Shown in pieces: positions 1 to 10,882 of a DNA stretch of 64,000 bases. A program made the position numbers and the translations under genes. Position 1 is the stretch's first letter. Each line of letters starts with the position of its first letter. This DNA is from Hibiscus mutabilis (lineage: Eukaryota > Streptophyta > Magnoliopsida > Malvales > Malvaceae), in assembly GCA_019671005.1 (NCBI GenBank), contig CM033752.1, forward strand, positions 26,482,969 to 26,546,968. The letters run 5' to 3'. The notes under the pieces are model-generated. The model searched no databases. It was given only the letters and a program-made list of their open reading frames with translations, and was not told where the DNA came from.

Positions 1-4
1 ATAA

Positions 5-190
5 GATAATCTCAAGGTGGTGCATATGCTCTATAGCTGGTTGAGGATTGGTATGTATGCTACACTCTTGCTCCACATTGATACGTTGGTTAAAAGCTCC
101 TCGAAGGTTATCTTCGTGCACATTTTTCGTGAAGACAACAAATTTATAGATGGATTGACAAAATTATCTACTATTGCTAATTTTGCATAG
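5..190 (+). pseudogene. LINE (L1-like) RNase H-domain tail, partial
   Basis: An open frame enters at the window start and ends with TAG at 188-190. Its last third reads HIFREDNKFIDGLTKLS, which matches the C-terminal signature of the RNase H domain (RVT_3 type) at the end of plant L1 LINE polyproteins, usually H-x-x-RE-x-N-x-x-AD-x-LAK. In LINEs this domain degrades RNA in RNA-DNA hybrids during target-primed reverse transcription. The conserved A-D pair is I-D here. Upstream sequence lies outside the window, so the reverse transcriptase cannot be checked. Bases 191-303 would be the 3' untranslated tail. A fragment of a host RNase H-like gene is the alternative, but a stop codon at 2-4 in the same frame favours a decayed element. 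Confidence 0.55.
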
Positions 191-303
191 TGATTCTTCT
201 TCAGCCCCTAGATGAGGTTCTAAATATTTTTCATGATGACTGTCTTAGGTAGGCTCCTACGAGTCTCTAGTTAGAGTTTATTCAATTTGTTTTCTTTTCA
301 TCA

Positions 304-325
304 ATATATATATATATATATATTA
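304..325. repeat. (TA)n microsatellite
   Basis: An uninterrupted run of about ten TA units lies between the LINE-like tail and the start of LTR A. It may derive from the LINE 3' tail or be an independent microsatellite. Confidence 0.9.
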
Positions 326-2253
326 TGTAAAGACCCAATTTTCGAATTAGTGAATCAGGTCTTGGACCCGAGTTATGGGCCTTTGCTAGGAAGTCTAAGT
401 TAAAAATATTTAAATTTGAGCCCTTTGCGACAAAGCTAGAAAGTCTAAGTTAAGAATATTTAAATTTGAGCCCTTTGCGACAAAAAGAAGAATATGTGTT
501 TATTAATTTATTTTATCCAAAAGTTGGGATAAGGGTTTTTGAATTTTAAAAGGAGTTGGTGGATGGTTAGAAAATGAAGGAAGACTTTATTGGAGAGAGA
601 GAAAGAAATGATAAAAGAGAAAAAGTAATGGGAGGAGCTTTGGACCTCGTTTTGCTATCATTGGAGCCGCCGTAGGTTACACCACCGCTGCCAAAGTTTT
701 TGGGATGTCAAGACAAGTCAACAAATGGTCGTCCCGTAGCCGCCGCCGTCGCCGAGGTGGAGCTCATAAAGTTTCGAAGGCTGCAAACCGCCATGATCCG
801 TTGTTTTTCGTGCAAACCATCATCACCATCGTGCTTGGGAGCTGCCAAAATGTCGTATTGAAGCTCACCGCCGTCTCCAGGTGGGCGTGCTCAGCAGCAA
901 AGGGCGGGTGCATATCTGCTCCTGTGCACCGTGCTGTACTGGATTGCTCTCGCCTAGTGCACATGTACCATGCTGCACCAGATTATCTCCTGCAGGTGCA
1001 CCGAAGCTTCCATACACATGTGCCGCACCAAATCACCAACATCGTTGACTGCCGTTGATCGACCGTTAATTTTTTTCGGGGACCCTACCTAGGGGTTTCT
1101 CGACGTTCTATGTTTGTTGGTGTAGTCTGTTTCGCCAAATTCGAACCCGATAAGCTATTTTATGCGTTTGACCTTGTGAATTACTTAGTGAATGCAGAAA
1201 ATTAATACATATTGTTTAGTGGAGTAATCGAGAAGCTCGGATGAGGATTTATCGCTAGTGTTTGAGGTTAGTACACTTTGAACTCCTAATGCTTCATGAG
1301 CATCATAAATGTGATTGCTTTATGTGTAGTGTCTGCAAAATAGATAGATGATAAATAAGCATGATAGAGACCGGTGTTATGAGACTCGACAATTATGAAG
1401 CGCATTATGAGATTTATGGTTATGACGTGACTCATATTAGCATTAGAGAAAGTATAGGATCGTTCGATGCTCATATAATTATTTGATGATTTGTTTGATT
1501 GATTGATAAATCATGATGCTTTGTATGCTAGTTCGAATGGATTGTCATGTTCGTGGACATTATGCTTTTGAGATCAATAGCGGTAAATGTTCGATTAAAT
1601 GATCGTAAAATTTGTAATTGATATTAAATGATTAAATGTGTTAGTAAATAAACCATAATGACTATCATAAGCTTTAGGGAGTGAATAAAGCCTCATAACT
1701 TCGTAATTCGCTAAAATGGTTTGAGCTTGTGACGGGCTTCGGCTATAACGGTACGCTATTTGAAGTTGTAACGGTATGGGTCGACCCGTACCGGTACCCA
1801 AGAAAATTTGAGATTTCAAGTAAGAAATTTCAGTATCGTACACAAGTGAGTACCCGAGGCTATTGTATCAATACTCGGGTTTGAGAACCGATACCCGATA
1901 CGCTAAATAATCTATAAATGCAAAAATATGGAAATTGATGTGTATATTAATAGTTAAATATGCCTTAATAATTAGACATCGTGGATTAATGGAGACAATA
2001 AACGCGACTAATTATATACTTCTCCATAATGTATTAACAACTCGATAATGTAAAATAAATGATGTGATGACGATTGGAAACGATAGGGAGATCCTTGGGA
2101 TCACGTTGCTTGTATGATGAGTGGGCATTTGATTGATTCAGTCATTTAATTAATGGGATCCGAATACCTAATGAGAGTGTTGCAACACCATGGCCAGAGA
2201 TACCGAATGTATGTTCACGATGTTGTGGCCTCAGGTCTCATTCGAAGATACTC
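326..2253. mobile_element. LTR 'A' of a gypsy-type element, left part
   Basis: The sequence begins TGTAAAGACCC, the TGTAA...TTACA terminus style of chromovirus LTRs. It runs to 2253, where Athila element B interrupts it. The remainder resumes at 34285 and ends TTACA at 34719, giving an LTR of about 2.36 kb. The join is proved by the TACTC duplication on both sides of B (2249-2253 and 34280-34284) and by matching motifs across the gap, such as 'tgtggcc...ggtctc' phrases at 2220-2240 and 34320-34400. Within it, 655-1060 is a GC-rich pocket in AT-rich DNA and 1741-1905 carries GTACCGGTAC/GTATCGATAC-like motifs. No internal domain is seen on either side, so it is a solo LTR or a recombined remnant. 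A 117-codon open frame at 705-1058 has no family match I recognise and is not called as a gene. Confidence 0.7.
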
Positions 2254-3568
2254 TGGCAAGATTGTCGTCCTGAAAAATAAAACTAATTTTCTATACTAAC
2301 TTGTAGTAATAGCGAGATCAGGTCGAATCCCAAGAGAGCTAAAATTAGAATCCTAACATTAAAAATAGTAAAAGTAAATTTTTTTTTTTGGGGGGGGGGT
2401 TGATTATCAAATTAAAGACGATCGAGAAAATAATTAAAAGCTAAATATTAAAATTAATAAAATTTAATCTTACCGAACTTCCAATTCAAAGGTGAGTTTT
2501 CATCTAACCATAAAATTGATCATATGCTTAAAGATAAATTTTTCGTATCCAAGAAATTAGTCTACTTGGGGAACACCACAACAAGCAATTATTCTCCTTT
2601 TTATAATTGATTAGTGTACTTGAGGGAACACCGCAACAAGTATTCAAACCAAACCTTACCTTTAAATAAAATTATTGATAGCATTAGGATTCATGAGAAT
2701 GACTAAAACAAAATCAATCAAATTAATTTTGTATCTTTATTTCCCTAGGGACTATCATGCGTGATGTGCAGTTTAATGAACACAAAACATGAGTCTTACC
2801 CCTTCCTACTTGCGTCATGGATAGCGATAGAACATTCAATATTGAATTAAGTCGTCAATTTAATCAATATAAAAAATTCATAAGAATAAGAACAAGAAAT
2901 AAAGATTACTTATATTAAAGGAGAATTACTAGTTTAGTACAAGCTTTACAAAATTACAACGGAATCACTTTACCTTTGAATCATAAATAAAAGCCTTTGC
3001 CACACATGGTGGGAAAAAAACAACAAGTGATGATAAAGAAGAAGTGTTATAAAAGATGAGATGGTTTATAAAGGGTATAATGAGCTCTTTACATAGAGAG
3101 CAAAAACCCTAACCCTAACCCTAAAAGATATTATCCTTTAATTGAGTTTTAATATCATAAGTAAAGATAATATAAAGGAAAATCTAAATAAATAAAATCC
3201 TAATTAATAAAATAGATTGATTCTTGGTCCAATACTTCCAAAATAATGAAAATAACCATAAAAGTTGGATTCATCACGGATTTGCTTCTAAAATTTTGAA
3301 TTTCTCATGCCAGACACTAGTCTCGCATCAGTCACAAGGTGTGGTCACGCCTTACAAAAAAAAAACCTTCTGCTCGTTTCTACCATCTTCCAAAAGACTT
3401 GATTCTCACATAGGAAGCTAAAAACAAGCTTTTGAGTTGAATTTCAACTTTGTATCCATATTTCACCTCCTAAATCAAAACAAACATAATTTCCATAATT
3501 AAGCTCAAAATATAATTAGAATATGAATGCATTGATCACAACAAAGAGTATATAATTATAACCTATCA
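2254..3568 (-). repeat. 3' LTR of Athila B (left copy)
   Basis: This 1.3-kb LTR is collinear with the split right copy (22729-22994 plus 33263-34279). Shared landmarks are the text after TGGCAAGATTGTC, 'tctacttggggaacacc' and the terminal 'ataacctatca'. On the minus strand a TTTATAAA box at 3066-3074 is a candidate TATA element. A T11G10 homopolymer at 2379-2399 and three CCCTAA units at 3107-3124 are private expansions of this copy; the right copy has shorter versions. Confidence 0.92.
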
Positions 3569-3586
3569 ATTCCCCCACACCTAATT
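3569..3586 (-). promoter_or_regulatory. Polypurine tract of Athila B
   Basis: On the minus strand AGGTGTGGGGGAAT lies directly against the TGATAGG start of the LTR. This is the expected place for the RNase H-resistant primer of plus-strand DNA synthesis and fixes the element's orientation as minus. Confidence 0.85.
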
Positions 3587-3637
3587 CATGCTTGTCCTCA
3601 AGCATACCTTAATTCAACATACCAACTCTCTTATCTA

Positions 3638-6600
3638 TGTAACGCCCCAGTTTTAGGGCTTAGGAGTTTGGTGGTTTATTAGACGGTCCGGTGGATCGGA
3701 GTAGGGATTCGAGTCAGTTTCGGGACCGTATAATTTTTGGTAAGATAAAAATGTAGAAAATAGTTAAAAATAATCTTTTAATATATACTGATTTTTGGTG
3801 GAATAAGTTTTGGAAAATGAAATTTGGGAATGTGACATTTTGGTTAGTGACCAAAATGCGATTTTTGAAAACAGTTTTAAAGTGACTAAAATGAAAAGGG
3901 TCAAATTCTTAGAATCCTTAAGGAGCTAAATTACCAAGTTTTTGCTAGAGGTTTCTCCCTTCAATTAAATCATTTTAAACATATGTTTTAAAGGTGGTTT
4001 AAAAGTGATTAAAATATCTAAGTTGGTTATTAGCTTTTAAAGAAAATCTACGTAACTTTTTCCTAAACCTTTTCTCTCAACTTCTTTTCTGCCAAACAAT
4101 TAGAATTTCATCAAAATCCAAAGGTGAGAGATTCTTTTCACTCAGATTAATGATTCTAACTTGATTCTTTAACTTTGTTTTGCAAAATCTCATTGAAATC
4201 TTATGTTTTCTTAGCTTTTCACAAATCAATTGAGGGAGAAACTTCACAATAGGGATAAGGTCCGAGATATCCTCTATTTTATGGTTCTTTATTGAAATTC
4301 CCAAGCATTTGATCCTTGTTTTTGTGTTTTTAATATGATTTTGATGATCTTCCAATGTTTAATTGAGTTATTTGGGGAAAATGAGTTAATTCACGGATTG
4401 GATCTAATTTCCAGTAATTAAGGATGCTTTGATTTATATTTTGGATGTTTAATAATGTTGGTAAGTGATTTTTATCAATGGAATCCCGAAACTTAAGAAT
4501 CTCTATTTGTTTAGGTTGTTAGTTTTGAGGTTTTGTGGTGTTTCTATGGTTGTAAGGTTGCTGGAGGTGGTATGTTGTTTTGGATCTGTTTTTAGATGTG
4601 TTTTGATGTTGAAAGTGATGTTAGTTTGATAGATGTTGGCTGGGTTGTGAATCGAAATGTTTTGGCTATGTTTTCGGTTGTTGCGGAGGGTTAATTGTGA
4701 AAGTGTTGTGGAAATCTGAGAAGGATTGTAGTTGTTGTGTTTAGAATGCATTATGATGCATTAATCCTCTGTTGTTTTGTGGTAAAAATAGGGGAGGTTG
4801 ATCCAAAAATGATTGGAGAAGCGTTGGAGGTTTCTGATACTTGATTTTGCGTCGGCGAATCGAGGTTTTGCGTATCGGTGAGTGAAAACATGGTTTAAAG
4901 CATTTTGATGTTTTGGGAACAGAGTTTTGGGAGTTAAGGTAGAGCTTGAAACGCTTACCTATACTCGGAAGTAAGTATAAAGTGGTTTTCTCTCTCGGTC
5001 GTGCTAGTTTGAAATGGTTTTATGCACTTGTTTTAATTTACATGTTACCTGCCGTTAAGCATGTTTTAAAGCATTTGATATACTATTTTTAAGCATGAAA
5101 TGCTGAAGGATGCACATGGTAAGTGATCCTTGTAAGTATGGTTTATACTTGTGGTTTAAAGCATGGTTGTTGCTTTGGATAAATGACATGGTTTAATGCT
5201 TGTTTAAAATAGTGAAGTAAATGTTAAATGGTTAATTATAATTGCAAGGGATGTGGTTTTAAAATTGTTATCGGATATAGTTGGCAGTCCATAGGATTGA
5301 GTGCACTGTAAATAAGTCATCTTGGATGTTGAGGGGTTTATACAGTGTACCGAATACTCCATCCAAGTAACCTAACGATAGAAGGGTTAAACAGTACCGA
5401 AAACTCCCATTAGTGGATTAAGTGTCTAACCGATGATTGGGGTGGGTGTCCCCGTGGGTTGAAAGTGTACCCGGTTGTTATTGTACATCGATTGTGATTG
5501 TACCGCTATTCCGATTAAGATGGCTTGATGTGTTAGGTTAACACTTATTGAGTCCGTGTATCCGATGAACTCTTTTGTTATTGGACTTTTTTAATGATCA
5601 CTTGTGAGCCAATATAATTATTAATGTATCATTGAAATGTTTTATATTGTATAATGCGATTTATACATGTTTCTCCTTGAGCTTTGCATTTGGTAATACA
5701 ACATGGGAAGGCTTAAGTGGAGGGTTAGCAATGTGACTTGTTGTTGATCAATGATACATGCAGCATATGGTTTAATATTCTGGTTTTAATGTTGTAAAGT
5801 GCATGTTTTAAAGAGGGCATGATGTTTTAAAGGATGATGTAAAGAAAATGGTTTAATTGCATTGATGGTGTTTTGTTCTGACCATTCCTCACTAAGCCTT
5901 GTGTGCTTATGCTCTCTCTGTCCATCAATGTAGAGAATTAAAGTCCCGGAAGGCAGCAAGAAGCAAGGGGATCTTGACAAGACTTGTTTCCAAAGTATGT
6001 TAGAGACTAGACTATAATGAATAAGGGTAATGGGGTACTAGTTGTGTTTTGGGTGATGTTTTGTGGAACTCCCTATTTGAGCATGTTTCTTTAGTTGCTC
6101 TCAGGTTGTAAATGGCCTTTAAGGATTGATTTTGGTGCTGGTTTATCTTTTGATATGTTGGTTGGATGCATATTAGGAAGCATGCCTATAGATTTCCTTT
6201 TTGATGCATGAAGCCTTGTTGTGTTGTTAGAATTGTGATGCTAGTTGGCATGAGATATGTTTGGTGTGTTGGTATTGTGTTTTAAGCATGTTAAGGTGGT
6301 TTGAGTATGCTTTTGATGAAAAACCAGCTAAATGTGACATTATAGGCCCAGGCGTATCGATACGCGGGGGACCGTATCAGTACGGCTAAGCAATTTCAGG
6401 CTTGTAGGATCGGTATAGGCCATGTGCGTTTTGATACGCCTAGGAAAATTTAGCCAGGTGTACCGATACGGGTATGGCTGTTTCAGTATGAGTTTTACCC
6501 TCTGGAATTCACTTTTTCAACTCGAACCCGCGTATCGAAACACCTGATGAGCCGTATCGGTACGGTCTGTAACATTTCAAAAGTTTGGTCTTTTAGTTAG

Positions 6601-7110
6601 GCGTATCGATACGGCTTGATGGTGTATCAAAATGGGGTATTTCAAACTGTATCGATATGGGCTTACCTGTATCGGTATGGATGACCGTTAATTCTGTTAA
6701 TGACACTTTGGGGCAGTTTTGTCATCTTTACATTTTAGTCCTTGATTCTTGCCAATGCAATTGTATGTGATAGAATGATTGGATTGAGCTGAAATTTGAA
6801 ATGAAAGATTAGAACCTGACTAATTAAAGGTTGGTAACTTATAAGTGAGCTTTAATCCTGAAATTATCTGTATTTGCATTTTGGTCCCTAAATTATAAAT
6901 ATGATCAATTAGATATCAAATTGATGCCCAATTGAGTTGGGGTTACACCTAATGTCTGAATGAACATGTAGGATTAATAATTGGCATCTAGATAAGATAA
7001 AAAGGAAAAAAATGGACCGGATTTTGTTGAATCTCTTCGGTTTGCTACGACAAACCTAATGTAACCTTCTTGGTTCGGTTGGGCGTCTGGATCGGGTCAA
7101 AAGGGTTACA
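3638..7110 (+). repeat. 5' LTR of chromovirus C
   Basis: This 3,473-bp LTR runs from TGTAACG to GGGTTACA. It is collinear along its length with 12031-15449. It carries no protein that I can support; the 3.4-kb non-coding stretch is explained by the LTR itself. Bases 6351-6690 hold about a dozen GTATCGATAC-like near-palindromes, repeated in the other LTR at 14690-15022. Confidence 0.93.
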
Positions 7111-7115
7111 TTTGG

Positions 7116-7128
7116 TGGTATCAGAGCC
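7116..7128 (+). promoter_or_regulatory. Primer-binding site, initiator Met tRNA (element C)
   Basis: TGGTATCAGAGCC begins five bases after the 5' LTR. It is complementary to the 3' end of plant initiator methionine tRNA, the usual minus-strand primer of Tekay/Del elements. Confidence 0.95.
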
Positions 7129-7400
7129 ATGTTTGGTTCATTTGGGAGGTTGCTGTGTTGTTTCCATGTTTGATTTGCACGGTGATTGTTGTATGTAAAC
7201 TGGTTGATATGCACGGTGATTGATATATGAATGTTGGTTGTTGTATGCTATGTTAGGGAAATTTTAGGGTACCTATTGCCTTATTATTATAGTCTGGAAA
7301 GTTTTGATTTTTGAAATAAAAGTCTTGGATCCTTGCTTGAGGCTGGCCTGACTATTTTTATTTTGAAATAATTATCATGCCTTAGATATATTTTAGCACA

Positions 7401-8466
7401 ATGAGACTGAGGAGAGAGTTGCGATCGGGTACGATTGTTGCTGCCACTGGGCAGGATGCTGAAGAAGATGTTGTGCCTCCTAGAGGGTTGTCACCACCCC
7501 CACCTATTCCACCTAAGGGACCGGAACAAGTGCCACCTACGTTGGCTGGGCCAGGGATGAGCGATATGGCACCGTTGATACAGGCCATGACCGGTGCTTT
7601 TCAGGCAGCAGTTGTGGGTGTTCATGTGCCAGCACTACCGGTTGAGGGGTAAGGTTTGTCGCTTGAGCGTCTTCGTAGTTTGGGTGGTGTTGAGTTTCAA
7701 GGGTTATCACCTGAGGCTTTTGAGGGCTGGTTGGCCAGTACTGAGAGGATACTGGGCTAGATGGGGTGCACCGATGCTCGTGAGATGGGCTGTTGTTTCC
7801 TTGCTACAGGGTGATGCTTATGCATTGTGAATAACCATGATATTCGGTATAGCGACGGATGATGTGACCTGGGAGTTCTTCTTTGAAGCTTTCCGAAATA
7901 AGTTATTAGGAGTTTGGTATTAGGATGATAGAAAGCGCGAGTTTATGGCTCTTATGCAAGGCAGTATGTCTGTTGCGGAGTATGAGGTGCAGTTTGTAAG
8001 GTTGAATCAGTATGCACCTGAGTTGGTTCCTGACGAGCGTACGCGACTATGGGCTTGTGCAGGATGTTAAGACATACATGCTTGCTGCTGATTACATCAA
8101 TTTTGATGTGTTGGTTTCGCGAGCCAAGGATGTGGAGCAGAATTTAGGTTTGGCTCCTGGATTGCGAGGTTCTAGCTCGGGTAAAAGAGATGTTGATTCG
8201 AGTTATAGCGGTGGTCAGTCCAAGAGACACCGTGACAGGAGGTTTCGCTTGGAGCTGAGGCAAGGCAGAGATGTTGTGGGACGTAGAGCCTAGGGACAGG
8301 GTGCCCAGGTTAAAACCCGTTTAGCACTTGTTGGGTTTGTGAATCCTGAGATCATTTGAGGCGAGATTGCCCGCATTTGGCCAGTGAGGGTCAGGCACCT
8401 GCGTCTGTGGTGGCTAATGCTTGTTGGAGTTGTGGGTCAGACGACCATCAGAGGCGTGATTGTCCA
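7401..8466 (+). pseudogene. gag: gag of chromovirus C, broken
   Basis: Gag forms the capsid and packages the RNA. The reading frame starts at 7401 (MRLRRELRSG) and stays open to a TAA at 7650-7652; fragments continue in several frames. At 7923-8045 the text MSVAEYEVQF...LNQYAPELV is the conserved end of the retrotransposon gag domain. Two CCHC zinc knuckles follow: one near 8329-8373 with a TGA inside it, and CWSCGSDDHQRRDC near 8420-8466 (C-x2-C-x4-H-x4-C). Multiple stops (for example TAG at 7758) and frameshifts make it non-functional. Confidence 0.85.
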
Positions 8467-8619
8467 TTGTTGGCTCGAGGTGGGTAAGGTGATGCACCTG
8501 TTGTTGCTCTACATTGGGGTCGTGGTCATGGCCGCAGACCATCTCAGCATCAAGATAGTGGGTAGAGGACTGTGGCTCATACTGTTGCTATCTAGCCTGA
8601 GGGAGGTAGACCGACTAGG

Positions 8620-9219
8620 GTGTATACGCACCGCGAGGGTCGCAATGACACTGATATGATTGTAGGTACTTTTACCCTACAGTCTTTGTCATTGTATTCG
8701 TTGGTTGATTATGGTTCTACTCATTCATATATTTTGAGTGAGCATGCTGAGCTGCTTGATATATCTGTTGAAATTCTTAATGTGAGTGTTAGAGTGACAA
8801 GTTCTCTTGGGGAGACAGTCGTGGTTAGGAAGTTGTATCGTAGGTTTCCGCTGATGGTTCAGGGACATGTGTTTGCTGTGGACATGATGGAGTTACCATT
8901 TCATGGTTTTGATGTGATTTTGGGTATGGATTGGTTAATCGAACATCGGGTTGTGGTGGATTTTGAGACCAAATGGATATTCTTGAGGTTGTCGGATGAT
9001 TATGAGGTGATGGTACTTTGTGAGAATACCAAGTTTTTGTCTAATATTATTTCAGCTTTAGAAGCAAGTCGAATGTTTGATTCGGGATGTCAGGCTTATT
9101 TGGCCTATGTTATGAATCCTGGATCAAAGGAGTTGAGGGTGCAGGATGTTTGCACCGTATGTAAGTTTCTGGGTGTTTTTCAGAGGAATTACCAGGGTTG
9201 CCACCTGACCGTGAGGTAG
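8620..9219 (+). pseudogene. Retropepsin-like protease region of chromovirus C
   Basis: This 199-codon open frame contains the aspartic-protease core LVDYGSTHSYI. The family motif is normally D-S-G-S/A, so the catalytic Asp is kept but Ser is replaced by Tyr. The later VILGMDWLIEH is the conserved second core motif of gypsy proteases. The enzyme would cleave the Gag-Pol polyprotein inside the particle. It follows gag without an intervening promoter and is separated from RT by a frameshift near 9170-9220. Confidence 0.85.
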
Positions 9220-10050
9220 AGTTTGGCATCGAGGTCTTTGCGGGTACAGTACCGGTATCCATTGCTCCGTACCGCATGGCTCCGAAGGAATTGAAGGAGT
9301 TGAAAATGCAGTTGTAGGAGTTGCTTGACTGTGGGTTGATTAGACCAGTATTTCACCATGGGGAGCGCCGATGCTGTTTGTTAAGAAGAAAAATGGTACG
9401 TTACGGATGTGTATAGATTGCCGGCAACTAAATACGTTGACAATAAAGAACAAGTATCCCTTACTGCAGATAGATGACCTGTTTGATCTATTAAGGGGAG
9501 CCTCAGTGTTTTCTAAGATAGATTTGAGGTCGGGGTACTACCAGTTAAAGGTGAAGGAGGTGGATGTACCCAAAACAATCTTTCGTACGAGGTACGTGCA
9601 TTACAAGTTTCTTGTGATGCCGTTTGGTTTGACCAATGCACCAACTACTTTTATGGATATGATGAATCGAGTTTTTATGAGTTTTTGAATTAGTTTGTGG
9701 TTGTGTTTATCGACGATATCCTTGTGTACTCCCATACCGAGGAGGATCATGATAGACATTTGAGAATGGTTCTTCAGACGCTGTTGGCTAACCAGCTTTA
9801 TGCCAAGTTAAGCAAATGTGAGTTCTGGCTGAGGGAAGTTGTGTTTCTTGGGCATGTTGTGTCGGCCGAGGGAATTTTTGTAGATCCGCATAAGGTTGAG
9901 GCTGTAATGAGTTGGAATGAGCCCAAATCTGTGATGGAGGTTAGGAGTTTCCTTGGTTTGGCGAGTTATTACCGAAGATTTGTGGAAGGGTTCTCTAGTT
10001 TGGCGGCTCCGTTGACTAAGTTACTACAGAAGAATGTTCGGTTTGAGTAG
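9220..10050 (+). pseudogene. Reverse transcriptase of chromovirus C, two frames
   Basis: RT copies element RNA into DNA. LRMCIDCRQLN, SKIDLRSGYYQ and VMPFGLTNAPTTF lie in an open stretch at 9371-9688. The catalytic box FIDDILVYS and LGLASYYRRF lie in a second stretch, 9697-10050. A frameshift at about 9688-9697 separates them. The catalytic Asp pair is intact. Other lesions are TAG at 9315-9317, where relatives have Gln, and TAG at 10048-10050, where relatives have Trp. Confidence 0.93.
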
Positions 10051-10581
10051 ACGGATGATAGACAACAAGCTTTCGAAAGGTTGAAGGAAGCTTTGACGCG
10101 AGCTCCAGTCTTGGTTCAACCAGAATCGGGGAAGAAGTTTGTTGTTTATAGTGATGCGTCGTATGTTGGGCTTGGCTGTGTGTTGATGCAGGAGGGTAAG
10201 GTAGTGGCGTATGCATCTAGGTAGTTAAAGGTGAATGAACATAACTACCCTACTCATGGTCTTGAGCTTGCAGCGGTTGTGTTTGCCTTGAAGATCTGGA
10301 GGCATTATCTTTATGGTGAGAAATGTGTGGTTTATACGGATCATAAGAGTTTGAAATATCTGATGTCACAAAAGGAGCTGAATCTTAGGCAACATAGATG
10401 GTTGGAGTTGCTTAAGGATTATGATCTGACCATTGAGTATCGTCCGGGGAAAGCCAATGTTGTGGCAGATGCCTTGAGCAGGAAAGTGGCTGTGGAGTTG
10501 AGAGCCATGTTTGCTCGGTTGAGTGTGACGAGTGACGGGGGTTTGTTGTTCGAGTTGCAGGTGAAGCCGTCCTTGTCGTAG
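10051..10581 (+). pseudogene. RNase H of chromovirus C
   Basis: RNase H removes the RNA strand after reverse transcription. Visible motifs are VVYSDASYVGLGCVLMQ (first catalytic Asp), HGLELAAVVFALKIWRHYL (catalytic Glu) and YTDHKSLKYL (third Asp). REYRPGKAN-like text (IEYRPGKANVVADALSR) near 10435-10485 closes the domain. The frame is interrupted by TAG at 10222-10224 and again by TAG at 10579-10581; relatives carry Gln at both positions. The key acidic residues are otherwise present. Confidence 0.9.
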
Positions 10582-10603
10582 ATGATTAAGGAGAAGCAAC
10601 CGT

Positions 10604-10882
10604 ATGATGAGAGTTTGGTACCTCACGTGGAAGATCTCAAGGATGGAAATCCTACGTATTTTTATTTCAACGATGATGGGGTGGTGTTTCAAAGGTTCAA
10701 TAGTGGTGCCCGAGGACGAAGAGTTGAGGCATACTATTTTAACTGAGGCACACGCTAGTCCTTTTGCTATGCATCCCGGTAGTACTAAAATGTATCGAGG
10801 GTTGAAGGAGGAGTACTATTGGGTTGGACTGAAAAAGGATATGGTTGATTTCATTGCTCGATGTATGGTTTGTCAGCGGTGA
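10604..10882 (+). pseudogene. Integrase zinc-binding N-terminus of chromovirus C
   Basis: An open frame of 92 codons ends with the HHCC zinc-binding region of retroviral-type integrases. Its histidines are in AHASPFAMHPG and its cysteines in CMVCQR. A one-base frameshift near 10877 moves the reading into the frame of the following 371-codon integrase segment. The domain assists multimerisation and DNA-end binding. Confidence 0.88.

Noticed and set aside
705..1058. 117-codon open frame with an Arg-rich start
   Set aside because: It lies inside the GC-rich pocket of LTR A, has an overlapping antisense frame, and shows no domain I recognise; best explained by base composition.
3107..3124. Three CCCTAA units resembling a telomere repeat
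   Set aside because: Only three units, six-base rather than the seven-base plant type, and the other LTR copy has one; a local expansion.
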